A stretch of 64,000 nt of DNA from positions 37,540 through 101,539 of the forward strand of contig NZ_LNUV01000003.1 in assembly GCF_001512285.1 (NCBI RefSeq), given 5' to 3'. Positions within the stretch are counted from its first letter, which is position 1; each line of letters starts with the position of its first letter. Shown piece after piece: positions 8,657 through 17,157 of this stretch. The translations under genes were made by a program, and so were the position numbers. The stretch is from Arthrobacter sp. EpRS71 (GTDB taxonomy: Bacteria > Actinomycetota > Actinomycetes > Actinomycetales > Micrococcaceae). The notes under the pieces were generated by a model. That model was not told the DNA's origin. It made no database searches and saw only the letters and a program-made list of their open reading frames with translations.

Positions 8657-9822
8657 GAGGAGGGTCCTTTGCTTGAGGTGAATTCGCTGGGCCCGGATGT
8701 TCCGATGGGCACGCCAGCGATGACGTCGTTGTAATGGCGCACCAGGTCTGCGCTGAGCACGGGCCACGTCCGCCCCTGGACCGAGGCGTGCGCTGCCGTG
8801 GCGAACGCGCGGCGCTTGGCGTCGTCGCCGATCAAGTCCTGCACGTAACCGCGCAGCTGAGCGAGATTACCGGGTTCATACAGCCAGCCGGTGCGCGAAT
8901 TCTCCACGAGATCCAAGGGGCCGCCACGGCCAGTCGCCACCACGGGAACGCCCGATGCCATGGCCTCCTGGATGGTTTGGCAGAAGGTCTCGAACTCACC
9001 GGGATGGACGAAGAGGTCGAAACCGGCCACGGCCTCCGCCAAGGCATCTCCGCCAAGGAAACCGGCGAAGTGGGCGGTAGGGAGTGCTGCTTGCAGTAAT
9101 TCTTTCTGGGGGCCATCGCCGACGATGACCAGCTTCGTGTTCGGCAGATCGGCCAGCACCGCCAGATCTTCAACCTGCTTCTCGACGGCGAGCCGGCCAA
9201 CGTAGCCGATGATCCGGTGACCGTCGGGCGCTACCGAGCTACGCCACGCCGTCGAACGCTTAGCAGGGCTGAAGCGCGCGGTATCCACACCACGACGCCA
9301 CATATCCACGCGCAAAATGCCCCGTCCGCGCAACTGGTTCAGCGCGAACGTGGACGGCACCAAGGTTCGGGTGGCCAGAAGGTGGATGTTGTCCACCCGG
9401 TTCCAGGCCCAGTTCTCCAGGAACGGCACGCCATAACGGGCTGCGTAGCTGGGGACCTCCGTTTGGTAGATCGCCACAGTGGGGATGCCCAGCTGATGGG
9501 CGGCCTGCACGGCGCGCCAGCCGAGAACGAACGGGGAAGCGAGGTGCACGACGTCGGGGGAGAAATCGGCAAGGATTCGCTTGACCCGATTCACACCACC
9601 CAACGCAACCCGCACATTCGTGTAACCGGCCAGCGGCACCGAAGGAAGCCGGTGCACATACGCACCCTTCTCGACGCTCGAAACATCAGTGTCCGACGTC
9701 GACGGCGCGATCACCATCACCTCATCCCCGCGCTCCTGCAGATGCTCCAGCACCCGCAGTATGGAGTGGGTTACCCCATTCATCAATGGCAGGAATGATT
9801 CGGCGACGATTGCGATCCTCAC
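8653..9822 (-). CDS. mgtA: GT4 glycosyltransferase, MgtA-like alpha-mannosyltransferase
   Basis: 389 residues, GT-B fold, GT4 family. The N-terminal domain begins RIAIVAESFLPLMNGV, as in the MgtA/PimB group. The C-terminal donor-binding domain carries HPGEFETFCQTIQEAMASG, containing the EX7E motif. In corynebacteria MgtA transfers mannose from GDP-mannose to glucuronosyl-diacylglycerol, starting a lipomannan-like glycolipid. Coupling to ugd, which makes UDP-glucuronate, supports that assignment. The start is GTG at 9822 with a poor ribosome site. Family is certain; the exact acceptor is inferred. Confidence 0.82.
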   Translation of the reverse strand: MRIAIVAESFLPLMNGVTHSILRVLEHLQERGDEVMVIAPSTSDTDVSSVEKGAYVHRLPSVPLAGYTNVRVALGGVNRVKRILADFSPDVVHLASPFVLGWRAVQAAHQLGIPTVAIYQTEVPSYAARYGVPFLENWAWNRVDNIHLLATRTLVPSTFALNQLRGRGILRVDMWRRGVDTARFSPAKRSTAWRSSVAPDGHRIIGYVGRLAVEKQVEDLAVLADLPNTKLVIVGDGPQKELLQAALPTAHFAGFLGGDALAEAVAGFDLFVHPGEFETFCQTIQEAMASGVPVVATGRGGPLDLVENSRTGWLYEPGNLAQLRGYVQDLIGDDAKRRAFATAAHASVQGRTWPVLSADLVRHYNDVIAGVPIGTSGPSEFTSSKGPSS

Positions 9823-9981
9823 GCTTACAACGGTGGTCTGGGCGGTTGGCTTAGCGGGTTCGAACTGGTGGCTTGTGGGGGAAGAGTTGGTTAACAGGAG
9901 GGGGGCCTGTTTTGTCTGAGGGCGGTTGTAGACTTCCCATATTCGACGTGCTGGGCGTCAAAAGTTCTGGGGGTTTCAAAA

Positions 9982-11859
9982 ATGGGTGCTGTTGATGATT
10001 TTTCGCGCGCGCTTGGGAGAGTAAACGTACGACGACGGCGCCGGGCAGCGGCGGGGACGGTCGCCGTCGGTTTGGGGCTGACCATGCTGCTGGGAACCGC
10101 GGCGTCGCCGGCACTGGCCGACGACGTCGCCAACGTGATTCCCGTTGGCGAGCGGCCGACGTCAATCGCCGTCAACCCGGTAACGGATAAGGCCTATGTG
10201 GTCTCGGGCGACGGCGTTTCCATCGTAGGCGGCACCGCGTCCGAAGGCATGCTGTACTACACCGGAGACAGGCCAGCGGATGTGGCCGTGAACCCCGTGA
10301 CCAACAAAGTGTTCGTCAGCGAGGTTGGCGGCTCGGTTGCCGTGGTGGATGGAGCCACCCGTACGTCCACCTCAGTACCCGTGGGCGCATCCCCTGGGAC
10401 CATCGCGGTGAACCCCGTGACCAACAAGATCTACGTGGGAGTAAATAACGGCGTCACCATGATTGACGGTGCCACGCTGAAAACCACGCCCTTGCCCCTC
10501 GCGGGCGCCCAAGAGATCTTCGTCAATGCCACCACTGGGAAGGTCTACGTCCTGGCTGGCGGGATCATCAAGGTGGTCGGCGCCGGCGGTACCGTCACGT
10601 CTACCATCAACATTGGTGCAGGCGGCATCCTGGACCTGGCCATCAACGAGCAAACCAACAAGATCTACTTCACCACCCTTGGCAAGTACGGGGCCAGCGT
10701 GCGGGTGATCGACGGCATCACGGACACCGTCACGGCCTCTGTTCCCACCACCAACAACGTGGGCAAATTGGCGGTGAACCCGGTAACCAACACCATCTAC
10801 GTTGCCGCGGACAGCACCTCGATTGACGGCTTTGTGACGGTCATCGATGCCTCGACGCTCTCTCAGGTCGCCGAGCTACGGACCCCCACCCGGATCAGGG
10901 ACATAGTGGTCAACTCAGCCAGCAACAAGGCCTACGCCCTCCTGAGTGGCAGGGGCGTGACGGTGGTTGAGGGTGACAACACCGCCACCGCCGTTTTCTC
11001 CGGGCAGGAGCCTTTTGATGCGGCGGTCAATCCGACCACGGGCCGGGTATACGTCTCCAACACCAACAGTTCCTCTGTATCCGTGATCGACGGCACAGTT
11101 GCAGCGCCGGTCCGGAATGACTTCAACGGTGATTCCTTCCCCGATGTCCTGGCGCGGGATGCCTCCGGAGTTTTGTGGCTGTATCCGGGCAACGGATCAG
11201 GCGGCTGGCTTCAGCGGATCCAAGTTGGGCAAGGTTGGAACGTCATGAATGCCATGGTGGCGCCCGGCGACTTCAATGGTGACTCCTTCGCCGATTTGTT
11301 GGCCCGTGACTCCGCCGGAATCCTGTGGCTGTACCGCGGAAATGGAAAAGGCGGCTGGTTCCCCCGCGTCCAGGTAGGGCAGGGATGGGAGGGCATGAGC
11401 GCAATCGAACCCATCAACTTCTTCGGCGACGGCTTCGGTGACGTGGTGGCGCGCGACCGCATCGGTACGTTGTGGCTTTACCGCGGCGACGGCAAGGGTG
11501 GCTGGTTGCCCCGCATGTGGGTGGGATCAGGCTGGTCCGCAATGTCCGAGATCACCGGTGTTGGCGACTTCAACGGTGACGGCGTGACCGACCTGGCAGC
11601 CCGCGATAGTGCAGGCGCCCTCTGGCTTTACCCGCCCACAGGAAGCAGCGGATGGCTGCCCCGGCAGCAAATTGGAAACGGCTGGAACAGCATGGATTCT
11701 CTGGTTGGCCCCGGCGACTTCGACGGCGACGGACGCGAGGACATCCTTGCACGTAACTCCGCCGGTGAGCTCTGGCTGTACTCCGGCCAAGGCGGATACG
11801 CGTGGCCGACTGCCAAGCGTGTGGGAGCTGGCTGGGGAGTGATGACTGCGATCCTTTAG
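9982..11859 (+). CDS. Secreted protein with YVTN beta-propeller and FG-GAP/VCBS repeats
   Basis: 625 residues. A twin-arginine-like basic N-terminus (RRRRR) and hydrophobic segment end in SPALADD, a signal peptide. Residues about 50-370 contain YVTN-type blades with recurring IAVNPVTNKIYV units. Residues about 375-625 contain five roughly 49-residue units with DFNGDS/DFNGDG calcium-loop motifs followed by LARDSAGxLWLYxGNGxGGW, typical of actinobacterial FG-GAP/VCBS repeats. It is an extracellular, probably adhesive or carbohydrate-binding protein; no catalytic motif is seen. ATG at 9982 has a G-rich ribosome site (CTGGGGG). Confidence 0.85.
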   Translation: MGAVDDFSRALGRVNVRRRRRAAAGTVAVGLGLTMLLGTAASPALADDVANVIPVGERPTSIAVNPVTDKAYVVSGDGVSIVGGTASEGMLYYTGDRPADVAVNPVTNKVFVSEVGGSVAVVDGATRTSTSVPVGASPGTIAVNPVTNKIYVGVNNGVTMIDGATLKTTPLPLAGAQEIFVNATTGKVYVLAGGIIKVVGAGGTVTSTINIGAGGILDLAINEQTNKIYFTTLGKYGASVRVIDGITDTVTASVPTTNNVGKLAVNPVTNTIYVAADSTSIDGFVTVIDASTLSQVAELRTPTRIRDIVVNSASNKAYALLSGRGVTVVEGDNTATAVFSGQEPFDAAVNPTTGRVYVSNTNSSSVSVIDGTVAAPVRNDFNGDSFPDVLARDASGVLWLYPGNGSGGWLQRIQVGQGWNVMNAMVAPGDFNGDSFADLLARDSAGILWLYRGNGKGGWFPRVQVGQGWEGMSAIEPINFFGDGFGDVVARDRIGTLWLYRGDGKGGWLPRMWVGSGWSAMSEITGVGDFNGDGVTDLAARDSAGALWLYPPTGSSGWLPRQQIGNGWNSMDSLVGPGDFDGDGREDILARNSAGELWLYSGQGGYAWPTAKRVGAGWGVMTAIL

Positions 11860-11868
11860 TAGTCAGCC

Positions 11869-12426
11869 TTAGACGAGGTCAGTACCAGGCATTTCTTCTG
11901 AAGGAATTTCGGCATGTTGGAGTTGAATTGTGTTTGTTGTCTGGTCTATATATCCTGTCGGATTAGCTATTCCGTCCAAGGTCGAGAACTTCGAGAAGGC
12001 TTCCTCCAAGGCGGCGCTTTGGCTCGTCGCGCTTAGCTTTTCGTCAGTCCGGAGCTCGACCTTGAAAGGCAGAGACCGCAACGTTTTGCGCGAATCTGAA
12101 GACGGTTTTCCGGCAAAAGAAATGATACCTTTCGGACCAGAACCGCCTGTCCACTCAGCTTTGGAAAAATTTGGATCGGACGCTTCGATCGATGCGACCG
12201 CTGCGCTGAAGTTGTCCTGGCCGAGAAGTTTGTTCGTGACTTCCTCGACTGAGAGGCCCATGGAAGCTGTGGCCGCGGCAATGTCTTGGGTCGAAAGGAT
12301 TCTTAGTGGTTCTGGAGCTTCATTGCCGACCAGAACTCGTCCATCAGTTTTCGCGCTGAAAAGCTCGCAGGGGCTCCCTGGAACGCGAGTGCCAACACTG
12401 AAGCGCAAACGAATAGGTGCCGCCAT
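11869..12426 (-). CDS. Hypothetical protein
   Basis: 185 residues, no signal peptide and no membrane segment. Codon use is less GC-biased than in the neighbours. The C-terminal section (GYIDQTTNTIQLQ) loosely recalls the propeptide region of secreted S1 peptidases, but no protease domain follows, so this may be a truncated or unrelated protein. A perfect 12 bp palindrome CTGCTCGAGCAG (12431-12442) sits just upstream of the ATG and might be an operator. It lies at the edge of the accessory stretch with the IS110 remnant. Confidence 0.5.
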   Translation of the reverse strand: MAAPIRLRFSVGTRVPGSPCELFSAKTDGRVLVGNEAPEPLRILSTQDIAAATASMGLSVEEVTNKLLGQDNFSAAVASIEASDPNFSKAEWTGGSGPKGIISFAGKPSSDSRKTLRSLPFKVELRTDEKLSATSQSAALEEAFSKFSTLDGIANPTGYIDQTTNTIQLQHAEIPSEEMPGTDLV

Positions 12427-12552
12427 GACCCTGCTCGAGCAGAATTTGGGTATTTATAACGCATATTTTCCCCTTCTCAATCGAAACTTTCGATTGATGA
12501 ATGGGAGGCTACGTTGAAAGTGCGGTTCTATAAAGTCAAGTCATTAGGAGGG

Positions 12553-12972
12553 CTATAAATCAGAATCCTGAATTAAGAAAGCAGCCTTAGTGGTGGGGCA
12601 TTGATCAATGCTGACGGTAGAGTCCATGACGCCACCTCCGACTGAGATTTGAGTGTCTGTGGCGAAATTTGTGCCCTTCGGAAGAGTGACCCCGCTGTCA
12701 GTGGCATGTGAGCCGCTGGGAAAAATGAGAATCATTTCCCGCCCGTCATCCATCACCCCGACCAGGCAACCGTCTACATCTTCCTTGAGTGTCCCTGAAA
12801 GCAGTGCTTGCTGTTCCATGTTCCGAGGTGGCCCTGCGTACACAGCTGCCTTGTGGACAGAGTGGCTGGCATCTACTTGAACAACGGTCATGTGAGTGGT
12901 CCCGGGTGTGCATGCGACGGCGCCTGCAGCAATCGCCATCAAGCCGAGCACTAGTCTGTGATTTTGACCCAT
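12553..12972 (-). CDS. Hypothetical lipoprotein
   Basis: 139 residues. The N-terminus MGQNHRLVLGLMAIAAGAVAC is a short signal sequence ending in a Cys that fits a lipobox (AVAC). The mature part is mostly beta-strand-like with one further Cys (VDGCLVG) and a late DQCPT. No family recognised. The ATG at 12972 has GGGGG five bases upstream. Confidence 0.6.
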   Translation of the reverse strand: MGQNHRLVLGLMAIAAGAVACTPGTTHMTVVQVDASHSVHKAAVYAGPPRNMEQQALLSGTLKEDVDGCLVGVMDDGREMILIFPSGSHATDSGVTLPKGTNFATDTQISVGGGVMDSTVSIDQCPTTKAAFLIQDSDL

Positions 12973-13199
12973 GGAACCCCCGTCGATAATGAATCTGACG
13001 CTACTCTACAGCGTGGTTTCAGCGACGGTCGTCTGGTGGCGTGGTGGCCGGGCTCCGGAACTCTTACGCGGATGCCTGCATCAGCGATCGCTTAGGTGCA
13101 CTCATAAGCACGGCCGTTTGCTGGGTCTTGAGCAGGTCTACTGGTCGTTGGTTTCGCAACGCCGGGCATTCGGTCGTCATCCAGGCTGCGAAGTAGCCT

Positions 13200-14575
13200 C
13201 TTCTACGCCTGTCAAGGCGTTTGTGTTGCTGTTGCTGAGGCGTTGAGCGTGCGGTAGATATGGCGTGTTAGATACCGCTTGATGCAGCGGCGTATCTCCT
13301 TGTTGGTTCGCCCTTGGGCGCGTCGTTTCTCCGCATACTCGCGGGTTTTGGCGTCATGGGCCATTTCGGTGACCGCGACCATGTGCAGGGCACTGTTCAG
13401 GGACCCGTCTCCGCCCCTGTTCAGTCGGTGGCTGAACGTGTTCCCGGATGATGCGGGTATGGGATTCACCCCGGCCAAGGATGCGACCGCCGCCTCGTAA
13501 CGGACTCTTCCTTCGTGCGACCAGGGGGTGAGGCACTTCGCTGCGCTGATCGCTGCGAACCCTGCCTCCTCCAGTAAGGGTGCGGCCTCGCTGGCCTTGA
13601 CCAGCTCATCGAGCTGGTTCTCGTTTACGGTGAGCTGCTCATCGATGGTCAGGACGTGTCTAGCCAGCCGCACGGCCTCGGCGCGGGCGATGGACAAGGA
13701 GAGTTCTTCCTCTCGGGACCGCCACTTTGAGACCTCAGTGACCTGGGTGCTGGTGAGCTTCTTGCGGGCGTCGATGCCCAGGCCATTGCTCCGCACCAGG
13801 GCGGTGAGCGCATTGACCGACCGGATGCGGTCCTTGCTCATGGATCCCCGCGCCGTCATCAGAATTCTCACGCCTTGACGGACCCCGTCATGCAGGCGGG
13901 GGCGGCGAAGCTTGTCCACCGGCAGTGGCAGGGTCGAGATGGCGATCTGGCGGGCGTCCAAGGCTCGGTCTTGCCCACCCCACGGCGCTTCCTGGCATCC
14001 ATGCGCGGTGCCTCTGCCACAGGGAATCCGTGGCTGGCTACAGTGCCGGCAAGGATCGCCCCGTAGGACGCGGCACCTTCGATCACCCAGGGGGTATCGG
14101 AATTACCATCGGTGCGGCGGGCGACCCAGTCGATCGCCCGGTTGATCCCGGCCCCGGTCGCGGGGAAATCCTGGGATTCGAGCAAGGCGCCTGTATTCGC
14201 GGCGAGGATCGCGTAGACGTGGTTACGGGCGTGTGTGTCGACACCGACGACAGATGGATGGGTATGCGCGACGATAGACATGGCGGTCATTGGTACCTTT
14301 CCTCTTCACGGACGTGGTCATGGCCGTCGCCGGCCGGTACCAGTCCGGACCGAGGTCACCAAGGAACAGCACCGTGATGGGTCACGCCCCCAAAAAGGGG
14401 GGTGGACAATCTTCTGATCAAGCTACCGAGGTGGGCCGGACAGGTGCCGGCCGGCCCCCAGTGGACCGACAAATCTGAGTAAAGACACCATGCGGGTCAG
14501 TTGGGTCACGAGTCACATCCACGGGGCGGAACGGCCTGCACCCATCCTGCCAGCCAGTCCCAGACCAGCCACGGT
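13200..14575 (-). mobile_element. IS110-family insertion sequence remnant, ends not defined
   Basis: The transposase frame spans 13212-14290. About 285 bp of non-coding DNA lie upstream of its start (14291-14574), the place where IS110 elements carry their long non-coding end. IS110 elements have no obvious terminal inverted repeats and none are seen, so the boundaries given are only approximate. Confidence 0.5.
13212..14290 (-). pseudogene. IS110-family transposase, frameshifted
   Basis: Reading on the minus strand, 14290 to about 13965 encodes the N-terminal RuvC-like domain: VVGVDTHARNH holds the first Asp and WVIEGA the Glu. Translation then must shift at about 13963-13970, just before LDARQIA, which supplies a further Asp in the other frame and continues to 13212. 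The C-terminal Tnp20 domain includes AGVNPIPASSG with the conserved Ser and LNSALHMVA. One missing base in GAGCCTTGGAC explains the break; restored, the protein would be about 359 residues, normal for IS110. As it stands the transposase should be inactive unless the shift is a sequencing error. Confidence 0.85.
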
Positions 14576-14862
14576 CAAGACTCACAGAACCGCGGCCAGA
14601 TTCCGCTACGAGGGTAGATCTGCCGCTGAACTATGAGCCTCGCTTGGAGGACGCTTTTGGGGTGGAGCCATGACGGTCTATCCGGCGCGCTAAGCTCCGA
14701 ATTCGTAATCACCGTATGGGTCAGTGCCGATAGTGGCGCTGGCGCTTCCCGAAGAAAATACGTAGCGCCCCGACTTACTTTGACCCATTCGATCTTCCTC
14801 GACGAGGTCATCTCGGCCAACTGATGGACGATTCGAATTGTCCGTTCTTCATGCGCTTCCAC
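14575..14862 (-). CDS. Hypothetical protein, overlaps the upstream gene
   Basis: From GTG at 14862 (AAGG nine bases upstream) this gives 95 residues and overlaps the end of the next gene by 14 bases. The frame contains SRKIEWVKVSRGATYFL, a soluble alpha/beta pattern, and no recognised domain. It ends where the presumed IS110 non-coding end begins, so its C-terminus could have been altered by insertion. Confidence 0.4.
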   Translation of the reverse strand: MEAHEERTIRIVHQLAEMTSSRKIEWVKVSRGATYFLREAPAPLSALTHTVITNSELSAPDRPSWLHPKSVLQARLIVQRQIYPRSGIWPRFCES

Positions 14863-15310
14863 TGAGGTCGACCTTTCTGAGAGTGAGTTGTGACAGTTCC
14901 CCAAAGTCAGCCGTTACCTTGGCGACTGCTGCAACCTGTGAGCTGCCCAGTTCTGCATCTGGGGCGCCTTTCTCGGAGGTAAGACTGCGTAGTTGACCAG
15001 CAACGGTTATTGACGTCTGAATGTTTCTGTTGGTCCTCTTATGGGTGGGCTCTTCGTCATCGAGGAGCCCACGGAGCTGTCCAGCCTGCCATCGCCACCG
15101 GGTGATGAGCTTGAGCAGGAGCTCTTGCTGATTCGCATGAACTGCCCGCACTAGCTCACTCCCGCACTCCTGCAACTGTGGAATGAGGATCAGGGCGGAA
15201 CTATTCTCTAGGCGTGTCGCTGCGTCTTCCGCAGCAGCCTTGGCCGAATCGGCGGATGACTTGGTCTTCCTGATCTGCCAGAGTGCAACCCAGAAACCAG
15301 CCACGGCCAA
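14849..15310 (-). CDS. Hypothetical membrane-anchored protein
   Basis: 153 residues from a TTG at 15310. An in-frame stop lies shortly upstream, so no longer start is possible. The first 20 residues (MAVAGFWVALWQIRKTK) look like the tail of a membrane helix followed by basic residues, and an Ala-rich helical stretch with coiled-coil character follows. The N-terminal anchor seems short, which suggests that the start has been lost or is non-standard. The frame overlaps the downstream gene. No family recognised. Confidence 0.45.
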   Translation of the reverse strand: MAVAGFWVALWQIRKTKSSADSAKAAAEDAATRLENSSALILIPQLQECGSELVRAVHANQQELLLKLITRWRWQAGQLRGLLDDEEPTHKRTNRNIQTSITVAGQLRSLTSEKGAPDAELGSSQVAAVAKVTADFGELSQLTLRKVDLSGSA

Positions 15311-15534
15311 GGGGATGGATGCAAGCGTGTTGATGTTCTATGCCCAGAGCCAAAGCGGCTCGGTCGTGTTGTCCAAAGGGCCCCTTTCGCGTGCACAGAC
15401 TACGGTACATGCACTTGCAAGGCCTTATATGCATCTCGTCACACCGCACCACATGGTTGGTGAGCTACAGTTGCCGGTTTGATATGTGCGTCAGATAGTT
15501 TCGGGCTTGCCCAACATGTGCGCGTTCACCGGGC

Positions 15535-15966
15535 CTATCTGTCCCCACCCCGCGCCCGCCTCAGATCCTTCCGCAATCCCCGGTTATCCTCCCGTAGCCC
15601 CCGATTGTCATCAGCCAACCCTTTGTTGTCCTCAGTCAGCCCCCGGTTCTCAGCCTCCAGCTCCAGCACCAGCTTCACACCGGCCAGGTTCAGGCCCTCA
15701 TCCAGGAGGGTCGCTATCCTTCGAAGGGTCGCTAGGTCGTTGTCGCTGTATCGGCGGGTGCCGCCGTCGGTCCTGCCCGGGGTGAGCAGGCCCTTGCGCT
15801 CGTACTGGCGGATGTTCTGCTGTCCCGTCCCCACCAGTTCGGCTGCGACGGAGATCGCGTAGACCCCGCGCGCGCCCGGGCCCGCAGCAGAGGTGCCGTC
15901 CCCACCAGGAGCCACCAGTCCGCCGTCGTACTCCTCAGCGGCAGTCCCGCCGTCCGAACGCGCCAT
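15535..15966 (-). CDS. hspR: MerR-family regulator, HspR-like
   Basis: 143 residues from ATG at 15966, preceded by GGAGAGG. A winged-helix MerR domain (YAISVAAELVGTGQQNIRQYERKGLLTPGR..GGTRRYS) is of the HspR type, which represses heat-shock genes with DnaK as co-repressor. The C-terminal tail is a run of heptads of the form DNRGLRE (about residues 104-132), a short coiled coil. It is divergent from hsp20, whose promoter lies in the shared 144 bp region. A chromosomal hspR normally sits with dnaK-grpE-dnaJ; this is probably a second, locus-specific copy. Confidence 0.8.
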   Translation of the reverse strand: MARSDGGTAAEEYDGGLVAPGGDGTSAAGPGARGVYAISVAAELVGTGQQNIRQYERKGLLTPGRTDGGTRRYSDNDLATLRRIATLLDEGLNLAGVKLVLELEAENRGLTEDNKGLADDNRGLREDNRGLRKDLRRARGGDR

Positions 15967-16000
15967 GCAAACCTCTCCAAAAAATCTCCCGAACAACTAC

Positions 16001-16030
16001 TTGCATCCACTCTCTCACTGGTGCTATAAA
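16001..16030 (+). promoter_or_regulatory. Promoter of hsp20
   Basis: TTGCAT at 16001-16006 and TATAAA at 16025-16030 are separated by 18 bp and lie about 80 bp before the hsp20 ATG. These are good matches to vegetative -35 and -10 boxes. Confidence 0.55.
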
Positions 16031-16037
16031 AAATCTA

Positions 16038-16068
16038 TACCAGCCACCACAGATCGAACAGGCTGGTA
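16038..16068. promoter_or_regulatory. Inverted repeat in the hsp20 leader
   Basis: TACCAGCC (16038-16045) and GGCTGGTA (16061-16068) are perfect complements separated by 15 bp, immediately downstream of the -10 box. It is neither CIRCE nor the known HAIR consensus. It may be the operator of the divergent HspR-like regulator or a leader hairpin. Confidence 0.5.
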
Positions 16069-16110
16069 CGAACAACAGAATCAGCATCAAGATCAAAGGA
16101 GTGAGAACCA

Positions 16111-16533
16111 ATGCTGATGCGCACTGACCCGTTCCGCGAATTCGACAGGCTCGCACAACAGGTTTTTGGCACAACAGCACGCCCGGCCGGAATGCCGATG
16201 GATGCGTGGCAGGAGGACGGACAATTCGTTGTTGCCTTCGATCTGCCAGGGGTGGATCCGCAGACCGTTGACCTCGACGTCGAACGCAACGTCCTTACGG
16301 TCAAGGCCGAACGCAAGTCGCCCGCGGGCGAGAACACCGAGATGATCGCCGCCGAGCGCCCCCAAGGCGTGTTCAGCCGCCAGCTCATCCTCGGTGACAC
16401 CCTGGATACCGACGGTGTCGAGGCAAGCTACGACGCAGGGGTGCTCACACTCCGCATCCCCGTCGCCGAGAAGGCCAAGCCGCGGCGCATCGAGATCCAG
16501 TCCCATGGGCAGGGGCAGGAAATCAACGCCTAA
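16111..16533 (+). CDS. Hsp20/alpha-crystallin small heat-shock protein
   Basis: 140 residues. The alpha-crystallin domain spans about residues 30-125, with [28 protein letters not shown] and the [13 protein letters not shown] signature near the end. The C-terminal IEI fits the IxI motif that docks subunits into oligomers. It is an ATP-independent holdase. ATG at 16111 follows AAAGGAG. The divergent HspR-like gene and downstream J-domain gene make a small stress locus. Confidence 0.92.
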   Translation: MLMRTDPFREFDRLAQQVFGTTARPAGMPMDAWQEDGQFVVAFDLPGVDPQTVDLDVERNVLTVKAERKSPAGENTEMIAAERPQGVFSRQLILGDTLDTDGVEASYDAGVLTLRIPVAEKAKPRRIEIQSHGQGQEINA

Positions 16534-16701
16534 ACCCGTTCGCCCTGCCGGAAGGCTCACCCGGGGGGTGGCCAACCGACAGGGCGACAGCCGGGAACAA
16601 CGGAGGCGGCCGCATCGGAATAGTTGGGCGCAGGCTTCGCGCCACGTCACCGCGTTTCTTAGCGCACAGGAAAGCGACCCCCGCCCGTCGTCTCCCGAGT
16701 G

Positions 16702-16729
16702 ATGGCCCCCGGTTCGCGCCGGGGGCCAT
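16702..16729 (+). terminator. GC hairpin between hsp20 and the J-domain gene
   Basis: ATGGCCCCCGG (16702-16712) and CCGGGGGCCAT (16719-16729) form an 11 bp perfect stem with a 6-base loop. No T-run follows, so it may attenuate or stabilise rather than end transcription. Confidence 0.5.
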
Positions 16730-16761
16730 CCCCAAATCCGCAGCAGGAATCGGAACCACCA

Positions 16762-17157
16762 GTGAGCACGCAACCCGACCACTACGCCACCCTCCACGTG
16801 TCGCCGGACGCGACCACCCGTGAGATCACCCGCGCCTACCGTGCACTGCTGCGGACCCACCACCCGGACACGCGTCAAAGGCTCGACGACGGCGACACCA
16901 CCTCCGCGGCCAACCTCCAGGAACTGCACGCCATCATGCAGGCGTACGTCGTTTTGTCGGACCCAGGAAAGCGGGCGGCATACGATCGCGCGCGGACTGC
17001 CGGCGGTAAGGGCGGAACGTCTGGCGTCACGGGCGGGACACCGGTGAAAGTGCGCTTCCACCGTTCCGCGCCTCAGCAGCGGGAACAATCACCGCTGACA
17101 TTTGGGCCATCCCGTTGGGAGCCCTCACCCCAGAGAACACCGAGGAGTAATCCATGA
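16762..17157 (+). CDS. J-domain (DnaJ-like) protein
   Basis: 131 residues from GTG at 16762. The J domain occupies the first 75 residues, with the HPD motif at residues 34-36 that stimulates DnaK ATPase. There is no Gly/Phe region, zinc finger or DnaJ C-terminal domain, so it is a type III J-protein. The C-terminal 55 residues are low complexity. Its stop overlaps the ATG of the next gene (ATGA). Confidence 0.85.
   Translation: MSTQPDHYATLHVSPDATTREITRAYRALLRTHHPDTRQRLDDGDTTSAANLQELHAIMQAYVVLSDPGKRAAYDRARTAGGKGGTSGVTGGTPVKVRFHRSAPQQREQSPLTFGPSRWEPSPQRTPRSNP

Noticed and set aside
9855..9875. GGGTTCGAACTGG considered as a tRNA T-arm.
   Set aside because: No acceptor stem, anticodon arm or cloverleaf can be drawn around it.
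13900..14000. Programmed frameshift for the IS110 transposase.
   Set aside because: IS110 transposases are normally made from one frame; there is no slippery heptamer at the break. A simple one-base loss or sequencing error is more likely.
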